NCBI GenBank assembly: GCA_902826165.1
Contig: CADEDV010000002.1
Coordinates: forward strand, 159,950-199,366
Origin: an uncultured Bacteroidota bacterium
GTDB taxonomy: Bacteria; Bacteroidota; Bacteroidia; Chitinophagales; Chitinophagaceae
DNA length: 39,417 nucleotides
Direction of reading: 5' to 3'
Position numbers and translations under genes: made by a program. Positions 1 to 6,688 of the stretch are shown here, one piece after another (the first letter of the stretch is position 1; each line of letters begins with the position of its first letter). A model generated the notes under the pieces. The model ran no database searches. It had not been told where the DNA came from and worked only from the letters and a program-made list of their open reading frames with translations.

Positions 1-467
1 TCGTTCTTCAATACATTCTTACAATCCAGGTATTTGGAAGGATCCAGCTGCGTTTCAAACTGGTACATCAGCATTTCCACTCTGCCGCCGGGTTCAATAA
101 AACCGATAGCCTGCCCTGCTTTTACTAATGTATTTTTTGAAACTATTATTTTATTCAAACCTGTGTACCAGAAATAATAATCCTTGTTATTGATCTTTGA
201 AAAAATAACAATCCCGTATTTGCCCTCCTCATCAATTTCCACATTTGTTACTCTTGCATTCGCCACGGATTTTACAATACTGTCCGGCAAACTGGTGAGA
301 ACGATACAAAGATCAGGCGGATCATATTTAATGGCATTTTTAGGAGGGGGCACCAGCACTGCTTCTTCCAGCGGACAGAACAAGCTGATACTGTCTTTTT
401 GCGCCGGCAACTGCTGCGGTAACAGGAAAAAAATAAGTATTACTAAAAGCGGCTGAATATTTTTCAT
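1..467 (-). CDS. Secreted M23/LytM-like protein, C-terminus cut by window edge
   Basis: The minus-strand frame opens at the ATG at 465-467 and runs off the left edge without a stop, giving about 155 visible codons. Residues 1-22 form a clear signal peptide ending in LPAQ, so the product is exported. The stretch containing VKAGQAIGFIEPGG followed by a LDPSKYL motif resembles the carrier-like end of M23 (LytM) peptidases. The HxH zinc motif normally present in active M23 enzymes is not visible: MLMYQFETQLDPSKYL stands where an LHFE-type motif is expected. It may therefore be a non-catalytic relative, though the missing C-terminus prevents certainty. Family assignment is inference from this short motif pattern. 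Confidence 0.6.
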   Translation of the reverse strand, partial: MKNIQPLLVILIFFLLPQQLPAQKDSISLFCPLEEAVLVPPPKNAIKYDPPDLCIVLTSLPDSIVKSVANARVTNVEIDEEGKYGIVIFSKINNKDYYFWYTGLNKIIVSKNTLVKAGQAIGFIEPGGRVEMLMYQFETQLDPSKYLDCKNVLKN

Positions 468-486
468 ATTGCGAAAACCAGTTTAA

Positions 487-786
487 TCAGGAACGGTTTA
501 TTTGCAATTTCATCGCCATATCAGAACCCATTGCCTGGGCTGAAATACCATAACCATTTACCAGTATTCCTTTCAGGCCATTCACTGATTCGATAGCGTA
601 GACCACCGCTTCATCTGCAGGATCTGTATTCCCCTCAAAGCGGTGCACTTCCACGATCTCAAAATCTTTTATATCCAGTGTATGCGGGTGGCATACCAGG
701 CAATTCTCTTCCAAATTAAAATCAAGGCCAAAGCCTCTTTTTTTCAGATCATTCACTGCTTCGGATAATGTATCGTAACTGTACAT
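487..786 (-). CDS. Small conserved Bacteroidota protein (often labelled phosphoribosylpyrophosphate synthetase)
   Basis: A 99-aa protein beginning MYSYDTLSEAVNDLKKRGF, with a middle region rich in acidic residues and an FEIVEVHRFEG motif. I recognise this as a short family common in Bacteroidota that databases often name phosphoribosylpyrophosphate synthetase. At 99 residues it is far too short to be a real PRPP synthetase (about 310 residues) and shows none of that enzyme's motifs, so the name should not be taken as function. It has no signal peptide and is probably cytosolic. It lies 19 bases downstream of the next minus-strand gene's start, and about 65 bases separate it from the Lrp-type regulator upstream, so co-transcription with either is possible but unproven. 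Confidence 0.75.
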   Translation of the reverse strand: MYSYDTLSEAVNDLKKRGFGLDFNLEENCLVCHPHTLDIKDFEIVEVHRFEGNTDPADEAVVYAIESVNGLKGILVNGYGISAQAMGSDMAMKLQINRS

Positions 787-850
787 TTTTATTAGCTTTT
801 ACTTACACTGAAGTTACTCTACTTTTTTAAAACAGCAATCAGGAAAGAAT

Positions 851-1354
851 CTAGCCAAATACCAATTGGTGTGTTTGCTTTATGATCCCCATTACGAAGA
901 TGCTTTGCACATGCCCCATATTCTCGATCTGGCTCAGTTTATTCACATGAAAATCATGGTAAGCATTCATGTCCTCGCACATTACTTTCAGCATAAAATC
1001 AAATTCCCCGGAAATTGTATAACACTCCACCACATCCGGCATCAACTGGATAGCTTTTACAAACTTGGTACCGGCCGTTTTATTGTGTTCTTTTAATGAT
1101 ACATAGCAAATGGCAATCAGGCTTTTCTTTACTTTGGCATGATCAACTAAAGTGGCATATTGCTTGATCACCCCGCTTGTTTCCATCCGCTTGATACGCT
1201 CATGAACCGGCGTGGTACTCAGGTGTATTTTTTCGGCAATTTCCTTTACCGTCATCCTTGCATTTTGTTGCAGCAGGTTCAGTATGGACATGTCTTTCGC
1301 ATCCAGTATAATATCGGTAACAGCTGTTTTTTCTGTTTTAGTAGCTTTTGCCAT
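851..1354 (-). CDS. Lrp/AsnC family transcriptional regulator
   Basis: A 167-aa DNA-binding regulator. After an N-terminal tail of about 20 residues there is an Lrp-type winged helix-turn-helix (about residues 22-75, with LLQQNARMTVKEIAEKIHLS and the recognition helix TTPVHERIKRME). An RAM/AsnC ligand-binding domain follows (about residues 80-160, with VVECYTISGEFDFMLKV, the usual GxxD-type signature). Such proteins form octamers or dimers and sense amino acids or related metabolites. It is divergent from ahcY with 115 bases between the two starts. That gap contains a perfect 15-bp palindrome of the size Lrp proteins bind, so I infer autoregulation and control of ahcY, with a methionine-cycle metabolite as a plausible but untested effector. 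Confidence 0.93.
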   Translation of the reverse strand: MAKATKTEKTAVTDIILDAKDMSILNLLQQNARMTVKEIAEKIHLSTTPVHERIKRMETSGVIKQYATLVDHAKVKKSLIAICYVSLKEHNKTAGTKFVKAIQLMPDVVECYTISGEFDFMLKVMCEDMNAYHDFHVNKLSQIENMGHVQSIFVMGIIKQTHQLVFG

Positions 1355-1404
1355 CAGTAAAAAGGATTTTCAACTTTTAATAATAGAATTAAAGATGATT
1401 CTCC

Positions 1405-1412
1405 CAAATTTA
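1405..1412 (-). promoter_or_regulatory. Bacteroidota -7 element for the Lrp-type gene
   Basis: Read on the minus strand this is TAAATTTG, a perfect match to the Bacteroidota -7 consensus TAnnTTTG. It sits about 50 bases upstream of the start codon at 1354, leaving a short leader. No convincing -33 TTTG is seen. A looser inverted repeat (AGAAT-N8-ATTCT, 1385-1402) covers the expected transcription start. Confidence 0.5.
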
Positions 1413-1422
1413 CACAATTCCT

Positions 1423-1437
1423 TAGAATAATATTCTA
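1423..1437. promoter_or_regulatory. 15-bp palindromic operator, probable Lrp-type binding site
   Basis: TAGAATAATATTCTA is a perfect palindrome with 7-bp arms around one central A. It lies between the divergent Lrp-type regulator and ahcY, just upstream of the ahcY -7 element and behind the regulator's own -7 element. Lrp/AsnC sites are typically 15-bp AT-rich palindromes. A second, weaker site with the same half-site, AGAAT-N8-ATTCT, is at 1385-1402. Binding by this regulator is inferred from position and symmetry. Confidence 0.6.
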
Positions 1438-1443
1438 TAATAC

Positions 1444-1451
1444 TATTTTTG
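1444..1451 (+). promoter_or_regulatory. Bacteroidota -7 element for ahcY
   Basis: TATTTTTG matches TAnnTTTG exactly and ends 18 bases before the ahcY ATG at 1470. The 15-bp palindrome ends six bases upstream, so a bound regulator would overlap the polymerase footprint. No clear -33 TTTG is visible. Confidence 0.5.
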
Positions 1452-1469
1452 TCCTCTAAAAACACAAAC

Positions 1470-2795
1470 ATGTCAACAGTAACTAAATCCATTGACTTTA
1501 GCCTTCCCTACAAAGTGGCCGATATCAGCCTGGCTGAATGGGGCCGCAAAGAAATTCGTTTAGCCGAAGCAGAAATGCCCGGCCTGATGTCTATCCGTAA
1601 AGAATACGGACCTTCTCAACCCTTAAAAGGTGCAAGAGTAGCTGGTTGTTTGCATATGACCATCCAGACTGCCGTTCTGATCGAAACATTAACAGCACTG
1701 GGTGCTGAAGTAAAATGGAGCTCCTGCAATATTTTCTCTACACAGGATCATGCTGCTGCTGCTATTGCTGCTGCCGGTATCGGTGTATTTGCCTGGAAAG
1801 GACAAACACAGGAAGAAGCTGACTGGTGTATTGAACAAACATTATTCTTTGGTGGTAAAGACAAGCCCCTGAATATGATCCTGGATGATGGTGGTGACCT
1901 GACCAATATGGTACTGGATACGTATCCTGAGTTAATTCAGCATGTAAAAGGTATCTCTGAAGAAACAACTACCGGTGTTCATCGTTTATATGAAAGAGTG
2001 GCAAAGGGTACCTTACCAATGCCTGCTATCAATGTGAATGATTCAGTTACTAAATCTAAATTCGATAATAAATACGGTTGTAAAGAATCATTAGTGGATT
2101 CCATTCGTCGTGCTACGGATGTAATGCTGGCTGGTAAGATCGCCGTTGTTGGTGGTTACGGTGATGTGGGTAAAGGTTCAGCTGCTTCCCTGGCCGGTGC
2201 TGGTTGCCGTGTGATCGTTACCGAAATCGATCCGATCTGTGCCTTACAGGCTGCAATGGACGGTTTTGAAGTAAAGAAAATGATTGACGCAGTTAAAGAA
2301 GCTGATATTGTTGTTACGGCGAGCGGTTGTCGTGACCTGATCCGCGGTGATCATTTCAAACTGATGAAAGATAAAGCCATCGTTTGTAATATCGGCCACT
2401 TTGATATCGAAATTGACATTGCCTGGCTGAACCAGAATTATGGTCATACAAAAGATACCATTAAACCACAGGTTGATATCTATAATGTGGATGGCAAAGA
2501 CATCATCATCCTGGCAGAAGGCCGCCTGGTGAACCTGGGTTGCGCTACCGGTCACCCCTCATTTGTGATGAGTAATTCTTTCTCTAACCAGACCCTTGCT
2601 CAAATAGAACTGTGGCTGAACCACAAGAACTATGAGAACAAAGTATATGTGCTGCCTAAGCACCTGGATGAGAAAGTGGCCCGTTTACACCTCGCAAAAA
2701 TTGGTGTTGAATTAGACGAACTGACCACGGCTCAGGCTGAGTATCTCGGCATAGGCAAAGAAGGCCCTTTCAAAGCAGAACATTACAGGTATTAA
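1470..2795 (+). CDS. ahcY: Adenosylhomocysteinase (S-adenosyl-L-homocysteine hydrolase)
   Basis: A 441-aa cytosolic enzyme that reversibly splits S-adenosylhomocysteine into adenosine and homocysteine, clearing the product of SAM-dependent methylation. The sequence has the family hallmarks: [16 protein letters not shown] near the N-terminus, the active-site [16 protein letters not shown], the NAD-binding loop [48 protein letters not shown], and the conserved C-terminal KAEHYRY. I chose the ATG at 1470 because it fits the family N-terminus and follows a TAnnTTTG element. An in-frame TTG at 1449 overlaps that element and is unlikely. The gene is monocistronic, bounded by a strong hairpin terminator, and probably controlled by the divergent Lrp-type regulator. 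Confidence 0.98.
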   Translation: MSTVTKSIDFSLPYKVADISLAEWGRKEIRLAEAEMPGLMSIRKEYGPSQPLKGARVAGCLHMTIQTAVLIETLTALGAEVKWSSCNIFSTQDHAAAAIAAAGIGVFAWKGQTQEEADWCIEQTLFFGGKDKPLNMILDDGGDLTNMVLDTYPELIQHVKGISEETTTGVHRLYERVAKGTLPMPAINVNDSVTKSKFDNKYGCKESLVDSIRRATDVMLAGKIAVVGGYGDVGKGSAASLAGAGCRVIVTEIDPICALQAAMDGFEVKKMIDAVKEADIVVTASGCRDLIRGDHFKLMKDKAIVCNIGHFDIEIDIAWLNQNYGHTKDTIKPQVDIYNVDGKDIIILAEGRLVNLGCATGHPSFVMSNSFSNQTLAQIELWLNHKNYENKVYVLPKHLDEKVARLHLAKIGVELDELTTAQAEYLGIGKEGPFKAEHYRY

Positions 2796-2816
2796 TACTT
2801 GTTAGTTTATTCATAC

Positions 2817-2852
2817 AAAAAGGCCCTGTAGCAGTTGCTACAGGGCCTTTTT
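2817..2852. terminator. Bidirectional rho-independent terminator
   Basis: A perfect 17-bp stem: AAAAAGGCCCTGTAGCA (2817-2833), a GT loop, and TGCTACAGGGCCTTTTT (2836-2852). A-tract and T-tract flanks make it work in both directions. It separates ahcY from the convergent ATPase-domain gene. Confidence 0.92.
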
Positions 2853-2870
2853 CTTACGACGCAAAATAAG

Positions 2871-3299
2871 TTATGCTGCGAGATCAGGAAAGGTAAAAGA
2901 GATGGTAGCCACTCTTGCTCTCGGATCTTTAATGGCAATATGTCCGCCAATTTCAACAGCTTCGGGTTCGATGGAACTGACGCTGAATGCCAGTGCATAT
3001 CCGTTGTAATTATTCCTTTCCTGTATCTGCAGGACCACGATGCCATGGTATCGTTCTGCTGTAATATGGATTTCTCCATTTCGGGAATTCATGATCACTG
3101 TATCCAGCAATTCTTTGAGGATAGGAATTACCTTAACCTTTTCAACTCCCAGTACAACCCCCTGCCCAACTTCGTTTGAAACAATGGTTTTGTTTTGAAC
3201 TGCAGCAGGCAGGGAACTGTTAACCAAGGTACTGACAAGTTGCTGCAAAGAAGTTCCGTGGACGGTAGCATCCGCAGCAAGATCTGTTTGCTTTTCCAT
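2871..3299 (-). CDS. Stand-alone degenerate histidine-kinase-like ATPase domain protein
   Basis: A 142-aa protein with no signal peptide or membrane segment. From about residue 58 it follows the plan of a HATPase_c domain: a helix resembling the N-box (IPILKELLDTVIMNSRNGEIHI), strands (GIVVLQIQERN) and a final G-box-like segment (VEIGGHIAIKDPRARVATISFTFP). The N-box asparagine and the glycine-rich ATP lid are not recognisable, and there is no HisKA or receiver domain. It is therefore probably a non-catalytic relative or an anti-sigma/adaptor-type protein. The family assignment is inference from pattern alone. It faces ahcY across a shared terminator, and an unusual block of short direct repeats lies immediately upstream of its start. 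Confidence 0.7.
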   Translation of the reverse strand: MEKQTDLAADATVHGTSLQQLVSTLVNSSLPAAVQNKTIVSNEVGQGVVLGVEKVKVIPILKELLDTVIMNSRNGEIHITAERYHGIVVLQIQERNNYNGYALAFSVSSIEPEAVEIGGHIAIKDPRARVATISFTFPDLAA

Positions 3300-3317
3300 A
3301 AGGTACTGTTTGGGCGG

Positions 3318-3443
3318 TTTTCAAAGGATTGGAATAATCGGGTTCTTCAGGTCTGGCTTTTTCAAAGGATCGGATAAACGGGCATTTCAAAAGGATTGGT
3401 TTGGTTTTCTCAGGTTTGGATCATCAGGTTTTCAAAGGATTAA
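3318..3443. repeat. Four degenerate direct repeats in a 389-base non-coding gap
   Basis: The gap 3300-3688 has no convincing gene. It contains four near copies of TTTTCAAAGGATTGG starting at about 3318, 3359, 3384 and 3429, spaced 41, 25 and 45 bases apart. Between some copies is a second shared word, TCAGGTNTGG. They lie directly upstream of the minus-strand ATPase-domain gene. Spacing is irregular, so this is not CRISPR. Apart from these repeats and the operator and promoter at its right end, I see nothing in the gap. Confidence 0.7.
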
Positions 3444-3651
3444 TGTCTTCCGGTTAGTTTCACTGGCATTGGAATTTCATAGGTCAAAGTACGTGAAGCA
3501 GACTTTTCCAAGCAATAGAACAAGATGTTAATGTGCTGTACTATTTGTTACTACAGGCCTTACCGGAATTATCAGTTACATATAAGTGTTAACCCTGTTT
3601 TCCCGTAATACCCGTTGGTTTTTTTACGTATTTATCACTGTTCAAAAAAGC

Positions 3652-3671
3652 TACTTACTAAGTAGTAAGTA
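3652..3671. promoter_or_regulatory. TetR-type operator, copy 1
   Basis: TACTTACT-N4-AGTAAGTA, perfect 8-bp arms, located just upstream of the -7 element and start of the TetR gene. The same inverted repeat with the same 4-base spacer recurs at 4278-4295. Dyad symmetry, spacing and position suit a TetR-family dimer site. Binding is inferred. Confidence 0.8.
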
Positions 3672-3676
3672 TTTCT

Positions 3677-3684
3677 TATATTTG
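3677..3684 (+). promoter_or_regulatory. Bacteroidota -7 element of the TetR gene, four bases before ATG
   Basis: TATATTTG fits TAnnTTTG perfectly. Only four bases separate it from the ATG at 3689, and an in-frame TGA at 3683 rules out an earlier start. If this element is used, the transcript would be leaderless or nearly so. The operator ends six bases upstream, so bound repressor would block polymerase. Confidence 0.5.
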
Positions 3685-3688
3685 AAAA

Positions 3689-4261
3689 ATGACGGTCAGG
3701 CCAACCGATACAAAAGAAGAAATTCTACGATTAGGTACCGAGCTGATACAGGTGTACGGGTACAATGCTTTCAGCTATGCTGATATCTCCAAAGAGCTGG
3801 ACATTAAGAACGCAGCTGTTCATTATCATTTCCCGGGAAAGGAAGACCTGCTGGCAGGGATCATTGACCAGTATATTCAGCGCTACAAAGAACTTGGGGC
3901 TAAGATCAACGCTCCCGGTATTACTGCCAAACAAAAACTGGATGTTTTTATCAGCCGCTACACAGACCTGTGCGAACAAAATAAGATATGCATCATCGGC
4001 TCAGTTTGTTCAGATTACAATACCATGCCTGAATCAGTAAAGACTAAACTGGGGGAATTGATAGAAATGGTATTAGGCATTGTGGAAAAAGTATTACAAC
4101 AAGGAAAGAAAAACGGGGAATTGGATTTCCCGGAAACAGCAAGAGTAAAATCCTTACTGATCATGACCAACCTGGCCGCAGGGGTACAGTTGGCCCGCAT
4201 CACAGGAAAAAAAGATTATATGGCCATCTGTAAAAGTATCATCGACCAGGTAAGTAGTTAA
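3689..4261 (+). CDS. TetR/AcrR family transcriptional regulator
   Basis: A 190-aa repressor-type protein. The N-terminal helix-turn-helix is classic for the family: TKEEILRLGTELIQVYGYNAFSYADISKELDIKNAAVHYHFPGKEDLL over about residues 7-55. The HYHF core and the GKEDLL continuation are the family's recognition-helix signature. The remaining all-helical region (about 60-190) would bind a ligand and dimerise. Similar full-length proteins in Bacteroidota often sit next to the genes they control. Here the start is fixed by an upstream in-frame stop. Matching inverted repeats before this gene and before the downstream secreted-protein gene indicate autoregulation and control of that neighbour. The inducer is unknown. 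Confidence 0.93.
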   Translation: MTVRPTDTKEEILRLGTELIQVYGYNAFSYADISKELDIKNAAVHYHFPGKEDLLAGIIDQYIQRYKELGAKINAPGITAKQKLDVFISRYTDLCEQNKICIIGSVCSDYNTMPESVKTKLGELIEMVLGIVEKVLQQGKKNGELDFPETARVKSLLIMTNLAAGVQLARITGKKDYMAICKSIIDQVSS

Positions 4262-4277
4262 AAAATTTATCTATGCA

Positions 4278-4295
4278 ACTTACTTATTAGTAAGT
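4278..4295. promoter_or_regulatory. TetR-type operator, copy 2
   Basis: ACTTACT-N4-AGTAAGT, the same half-sites and spacer length as the copy at 3652-3671 but with 7-bp arms. It lies in the 65-base gap between the TetR gene and the secreted-protein gene, 31 bases before the latter's ATG. No TAnnTTTG is seen beside it. Confidence 0.75.
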
Positions 4296-4326
4296 AATAA
4301 ATACTTAATCATTAAAACCAAAAACC

Positions 4327-4905
4327 ATGAAACATGTTCTTTCCCTCGCCTTATTCTCTCTTTGCCTTGTATTAATTGCTGCTACAAATTCTCTGGCACA
4401 GGCCCCTGCCGGTTTTAAAACCGGTTTTATTATCCTGAATGACAATACCCGTAAAGAAGGATTTGTCAAAGAAAATTTCAAATCAAAAGCAGCTATTGTT
4501 TTCCAGGATGCGGATGGTAAAAAAACAACCTATAGCGGCAATGATATTAAAGAAGCCGGAATAGACGGTATTACTTATATCAGCTATAGCAGCGATTTTT
4601 TTAAACTGGTTAGCAGTGGTGCAAAAGCTTCCCTGTTCCAGAAAGTAACCGATGCATCCGGCCAGATCATCTTCAATGGCTCAGAAGCAGTTGGAGTGAG
4701 TTCCGGCTCTGAAGGGTCAGTAAAGGATTTTTTTATACGGACCAGTAAAAACAATTCCCTTCACCTCGTAACAAAAAAGAATTTCCAGTCTGTTGTTGCT
4801 GCTTATTGCGCCGACTGCCCTTCTGTGACTGAAAGTGTAAAAAATAACAGCCTCAGTTATGAAAAACTGGAGGAAGTAATTCAGTTGTATAACCAATGTA
4901 ATTAA
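4327..4905 (+). CDS. Secreted protein of unknown function, probable TetR target
   Basis: A 192-aa exported protein. Residues 1-25 are a textbook signal peptide (MKHVLSLALFSLCLVLIAAT to SLAQ). The mature part starts with a strand-rich stretch, FIILNDNTRKEGFVKENFKSK followed by VFQDADGKKTTYSGNDIKEAG. This resembles short beta modules common in Bacteroidota secreted proteins that read as metabolite-free scaffolds; no catalytic motif is visible. The C-terminal half has two cysteines in AAYCADCPS and one near the end (YNQCN). An operator matching the adjacent TetR gene's own operator sits 31 bases upstream, and a hairpin terminator follows the stop. It is probably periplasmic and responds to whatever the TetR protein senses. 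I do not recognise a named family. Confidence 0.85.
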   Translation: MKHVLSLALFSLCLVLIAATNSLAQAPAGFKTGFIILNDNTRKEGFVKENFKSKAAIVFQDADGKKTTYSGNDIKEAGIDGITYISYSSDFFKLVSSGAKASLFQKVTDASGQIIFNGSEAVGVSSGSEGSVKDFFIRTSKNNSLHLVTKKNFQSVVAAYCADCPSVTESVKNNSLSYEKLEEVIQLYNQCN

Positions 4906-4946
4906 AAGACACCCGTATACGATATTTCCTTTGTAATGAAGAACCC

Positions 4947-4970
4947 GCCTGCTGCCCGGCAGGCTTTTTT
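4947..4970 (+). terminator. Rho-independent terminator
   Basis: GCCTGC (4947-4952), a six-base loop, GCAGGC (4959-4964), then six T. It closes the TetR/secreted-protein unit and precedes the 5029 gene. Confidence 0.8.
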
Positions 4971-5028
4971 ATTTCCACGCCATGTTTTGTATTTTTAGAT
5001 CAGTATCCATTCAGCTAAATTCAAACCC

Positions 5029-5952
5029 TTGCAAAATTCGCTGCATACTAAGTCACCGTTTTATCTTAAAAAGTGTTTTCTGTGTTTCCTTTTCTTTTGG
5101 AGCACAGTCCCCTCATTTGGTTTTACCGGTAATACAGATTCAACCCGGAATTCCACCCTGGAAGATGCAGCTGAATACTTAAGAACATTGCCCAAACCGG
5201 ACTCCAGTATTTTCTGGCCGAATATCAGGCCCGAATACCTGCTTGAAAACCTGCAGCTTTATGTGCAGCGGCCGGCTTATGCATTTGAAAGCCGGAATAC
5301 AAATTTCTGCGGGTACACGGCTTTGTCTTTTGTGACGCTTGACCATGATCCGCTTGGATTTGTAAAACTTCTGGTTCAACTATATAAAGAAGGAAAAGCT
5401 CAAATGGGCCGGGCTGTATTTGAACCATCGGAAGCCGTCCGCAATATGGCCGGCAATTTAAAGTACAAGGGGATGCTGGATATCAACCCTGCCACGCAAA
5501 TGTGGTTCCTTACACTGGCTGATCATTTCAAAGGGTATCTCAATCTTTTTAACAAACGATACGACCGGGGTGATGAGAACAGGATGTGGGCTGCCACCAA
5601 TTTTGCCAAATTCAACCGGATGCTTCGCCGGTTATTTGACTGGAAAGTGGAGGCCCGTGGTGCTGATCTTGTGCGTCCTTCAGTTGATGATATCTATACG
5701 TTCCTTGAGAAGAAACTAAAGAAAGGAACAGTATTCCTCTACCTCAATAACCGGCTTTTGTACAAGAAAAAACATGTCGCAACCCGTTTCGGTATTCCCA
5801 CTCACTATGTTTTATTGCTGGATATCAGCCATGAAAATGATATCGTTCATATCACTTATACTGACGGCGCAAGAAAAACCAGTCAGCAGATCAGTACAGG
5901 GCTGTTAAAGAAAATTATTTACGGTATCACTTTTTGTACCGAACGAAAATAA
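5029..5952 (+). CDS. Secreted papain-like (C39-type) cysteine-peptidase-like protein
   Basis: A 307-aa exported protein of unrecognised family. Residues 15-32 form a hydrophobic signal segment after two lysines. NTNFCGYTALSFVTLD (Cys94 followed by Gly) looks like the catalytic helix of papain-like C39 or transglutaminase-type folds. THYVLLLDI (His259) and ITYTDGA (Asp279) follow late in the chain in the right order for a Cys-His-Asp triad. This is pattern-based inference with no known homolog in mind. There is no ATG in the N-terminal third, so I take the TTG at 5029. The stop codon overlaps the next ATG by one base (TAATG), so the lipoprotein downstream is translationally coupled and probably functions with it. 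Confidence 0.72.
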   Translation: MQNSLHTKSPFYLKKCFLCFLFFWSTVPSFGFTGNTDSTRNSTLEDAAEYLRTLPKPDSSIFWPNIRPEYLLENLQLYVQRPAYAFESRNTNFCGYTALSFVTLDHDPLGFVKLLVQLYKEGKAQMGRAVFEPSEAVRNMAGNLKYKGMLDINPATQMWFLTLADHFKGYLNLFNKRYDRGDENRMWAATNFAKFNRMLRRLFDWKVEARGADLVRPSVDDIYTFLEKKLKKGTVFLYLNNRLLYKKKHVATRFGIPTHYVLLLDISHENDIVHITYTDGARKTSQQISTGLLKKIIYGITFCTERK

Positions 5953-6560
5953 TGCAGAAGATCATTTACCATATTATCATAGCCTTTTTCCTGTGCAGCA
6001 TCATGGCCTGCTCCACGCCGGGTAAAAATTTTGCCACCCGTTATTATAACGAGAACAAAGAAATGCTGGACAGTATCCGGAACCGGTTCAGGAATTATTA
6101 TGCTATCAGGCCCTTTCATTTACAATTCGAAGACCGGAACTTCCGCTATATCTCTTTTGAAATGCTGACCGACAGTTCAAGACATATTTACGGTTTTGAC
6201 CTGCTGGAAAAAGATTTTGCTGATACACTGGAAAAATACAATTATCCTGCAGCTGAGATCATTGGCCTGGCCGCCGATATGCGGCTGATCCATTGCACCT
6301 GGATCAGCAAACTGGATTATTACGAAAACAGGCAACAAAAAAGCCTTGTTTTTATTTCCATGCGTAATAGCCACCTCAACTCTTTCCTGAACGGGGAGAA
6401 ATATTATGCCCTTGCCTTTTTTAATGATCGACAGTTCTTCGACAAACAAGGAAGGCTTACTGATAAAACAGAACGAAGAAGGATGAGAGAAATCAACGGG
6501 CAGGTATTTTACCGGATCACGGATCGTATATGCTATGCCATAACCGGAAATTTCAGGTAA
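5952..6560 (+). CDS. Lipoprotein coupled to the papain-like protein
   Basis: A 202-aa lipoprotein. MQKIIYHIIIAFFLCSIMACSTPGK has a short positive N-terminus, a hydrophobic core and a lipobox (IMAC), so the mature protein starts at the lipidated cysteine. The rest is rich in aromatic and charged residues with no motif I recognise. I prefer the ATG at 5952 to the in-frame upstream start at 5934 because it gives a proper lipoprotein signal and overlaps the previous stop by one base. The coupled arrangement suggests a partner or immunity-like or anchoring role for the papain-like protein, but that is speculation. Confidence 0.83.
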   Translation: MQKIIYHIIIAFFLCSIMACSTPGKNFATRYYNENKEMLDSIRNRFRNYYAIRPFHLQFEDRNFRYISFEMLTDSSRHIYGFDLLEKDFADTLEKYNYPAAEIIGLAADMRLIHCTWISKLDYYENRQQKSLVFISMRNSHLNSFLNGEKYYALAFFNDRQFFDKQGRLTDKTERRRMREINGQVFYRITDRICYAITGNFR

Positions 6561-6688
6561 CGCAACACTCTCTTTCACCGGAGAATAGGCCTTTGTTGCC
6601 GTAAACTAATCCGCCTGCACCAAAAGGAAAACCCCGGCTATATCTTGTTCCCCGGTCAACAACTATTCAATCATTTACAAACTTCTGT

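Noticed and set aside
487-786. PRPP synthetase function for the 99-aa gene
   Set aside because: The usual database name is not supported: the protein lacks the PRPP-synthetase motifs and is a third of the normal length.
1355-1469. SAM or SAH riboswitch before ahcY
   Set aside because: The -7 element at 1444 leaves under 20 bases of leader, and no conserved riboswitch core is visible.
2835-3179. 114-codon plus-strand frame opposite the ATPase-domain gene
   Set aside because: It begins inside the terminator stem and is the complement shadow of the 142-aa gene.
3318-3443. CRISPR-like array
   Set aside because: Only four degenerate 15-base units, spacing of 25 to 45 bases, no cas genes.
3310-3531. 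73-codon reading frame on the plus strand
   Set aside because: It begins with TTG, consists mainly of the translated repeats (Phe, Gly, Arg, Lys) and has no domain; treated as non-coding.
4982-5182. 66-codon frame with a hydrophobic stretch
   Set aside because: It overlaps the 5029 gene in another frame. The 307-aa frame has the conserved-looking motifs and coupling to the next gene.
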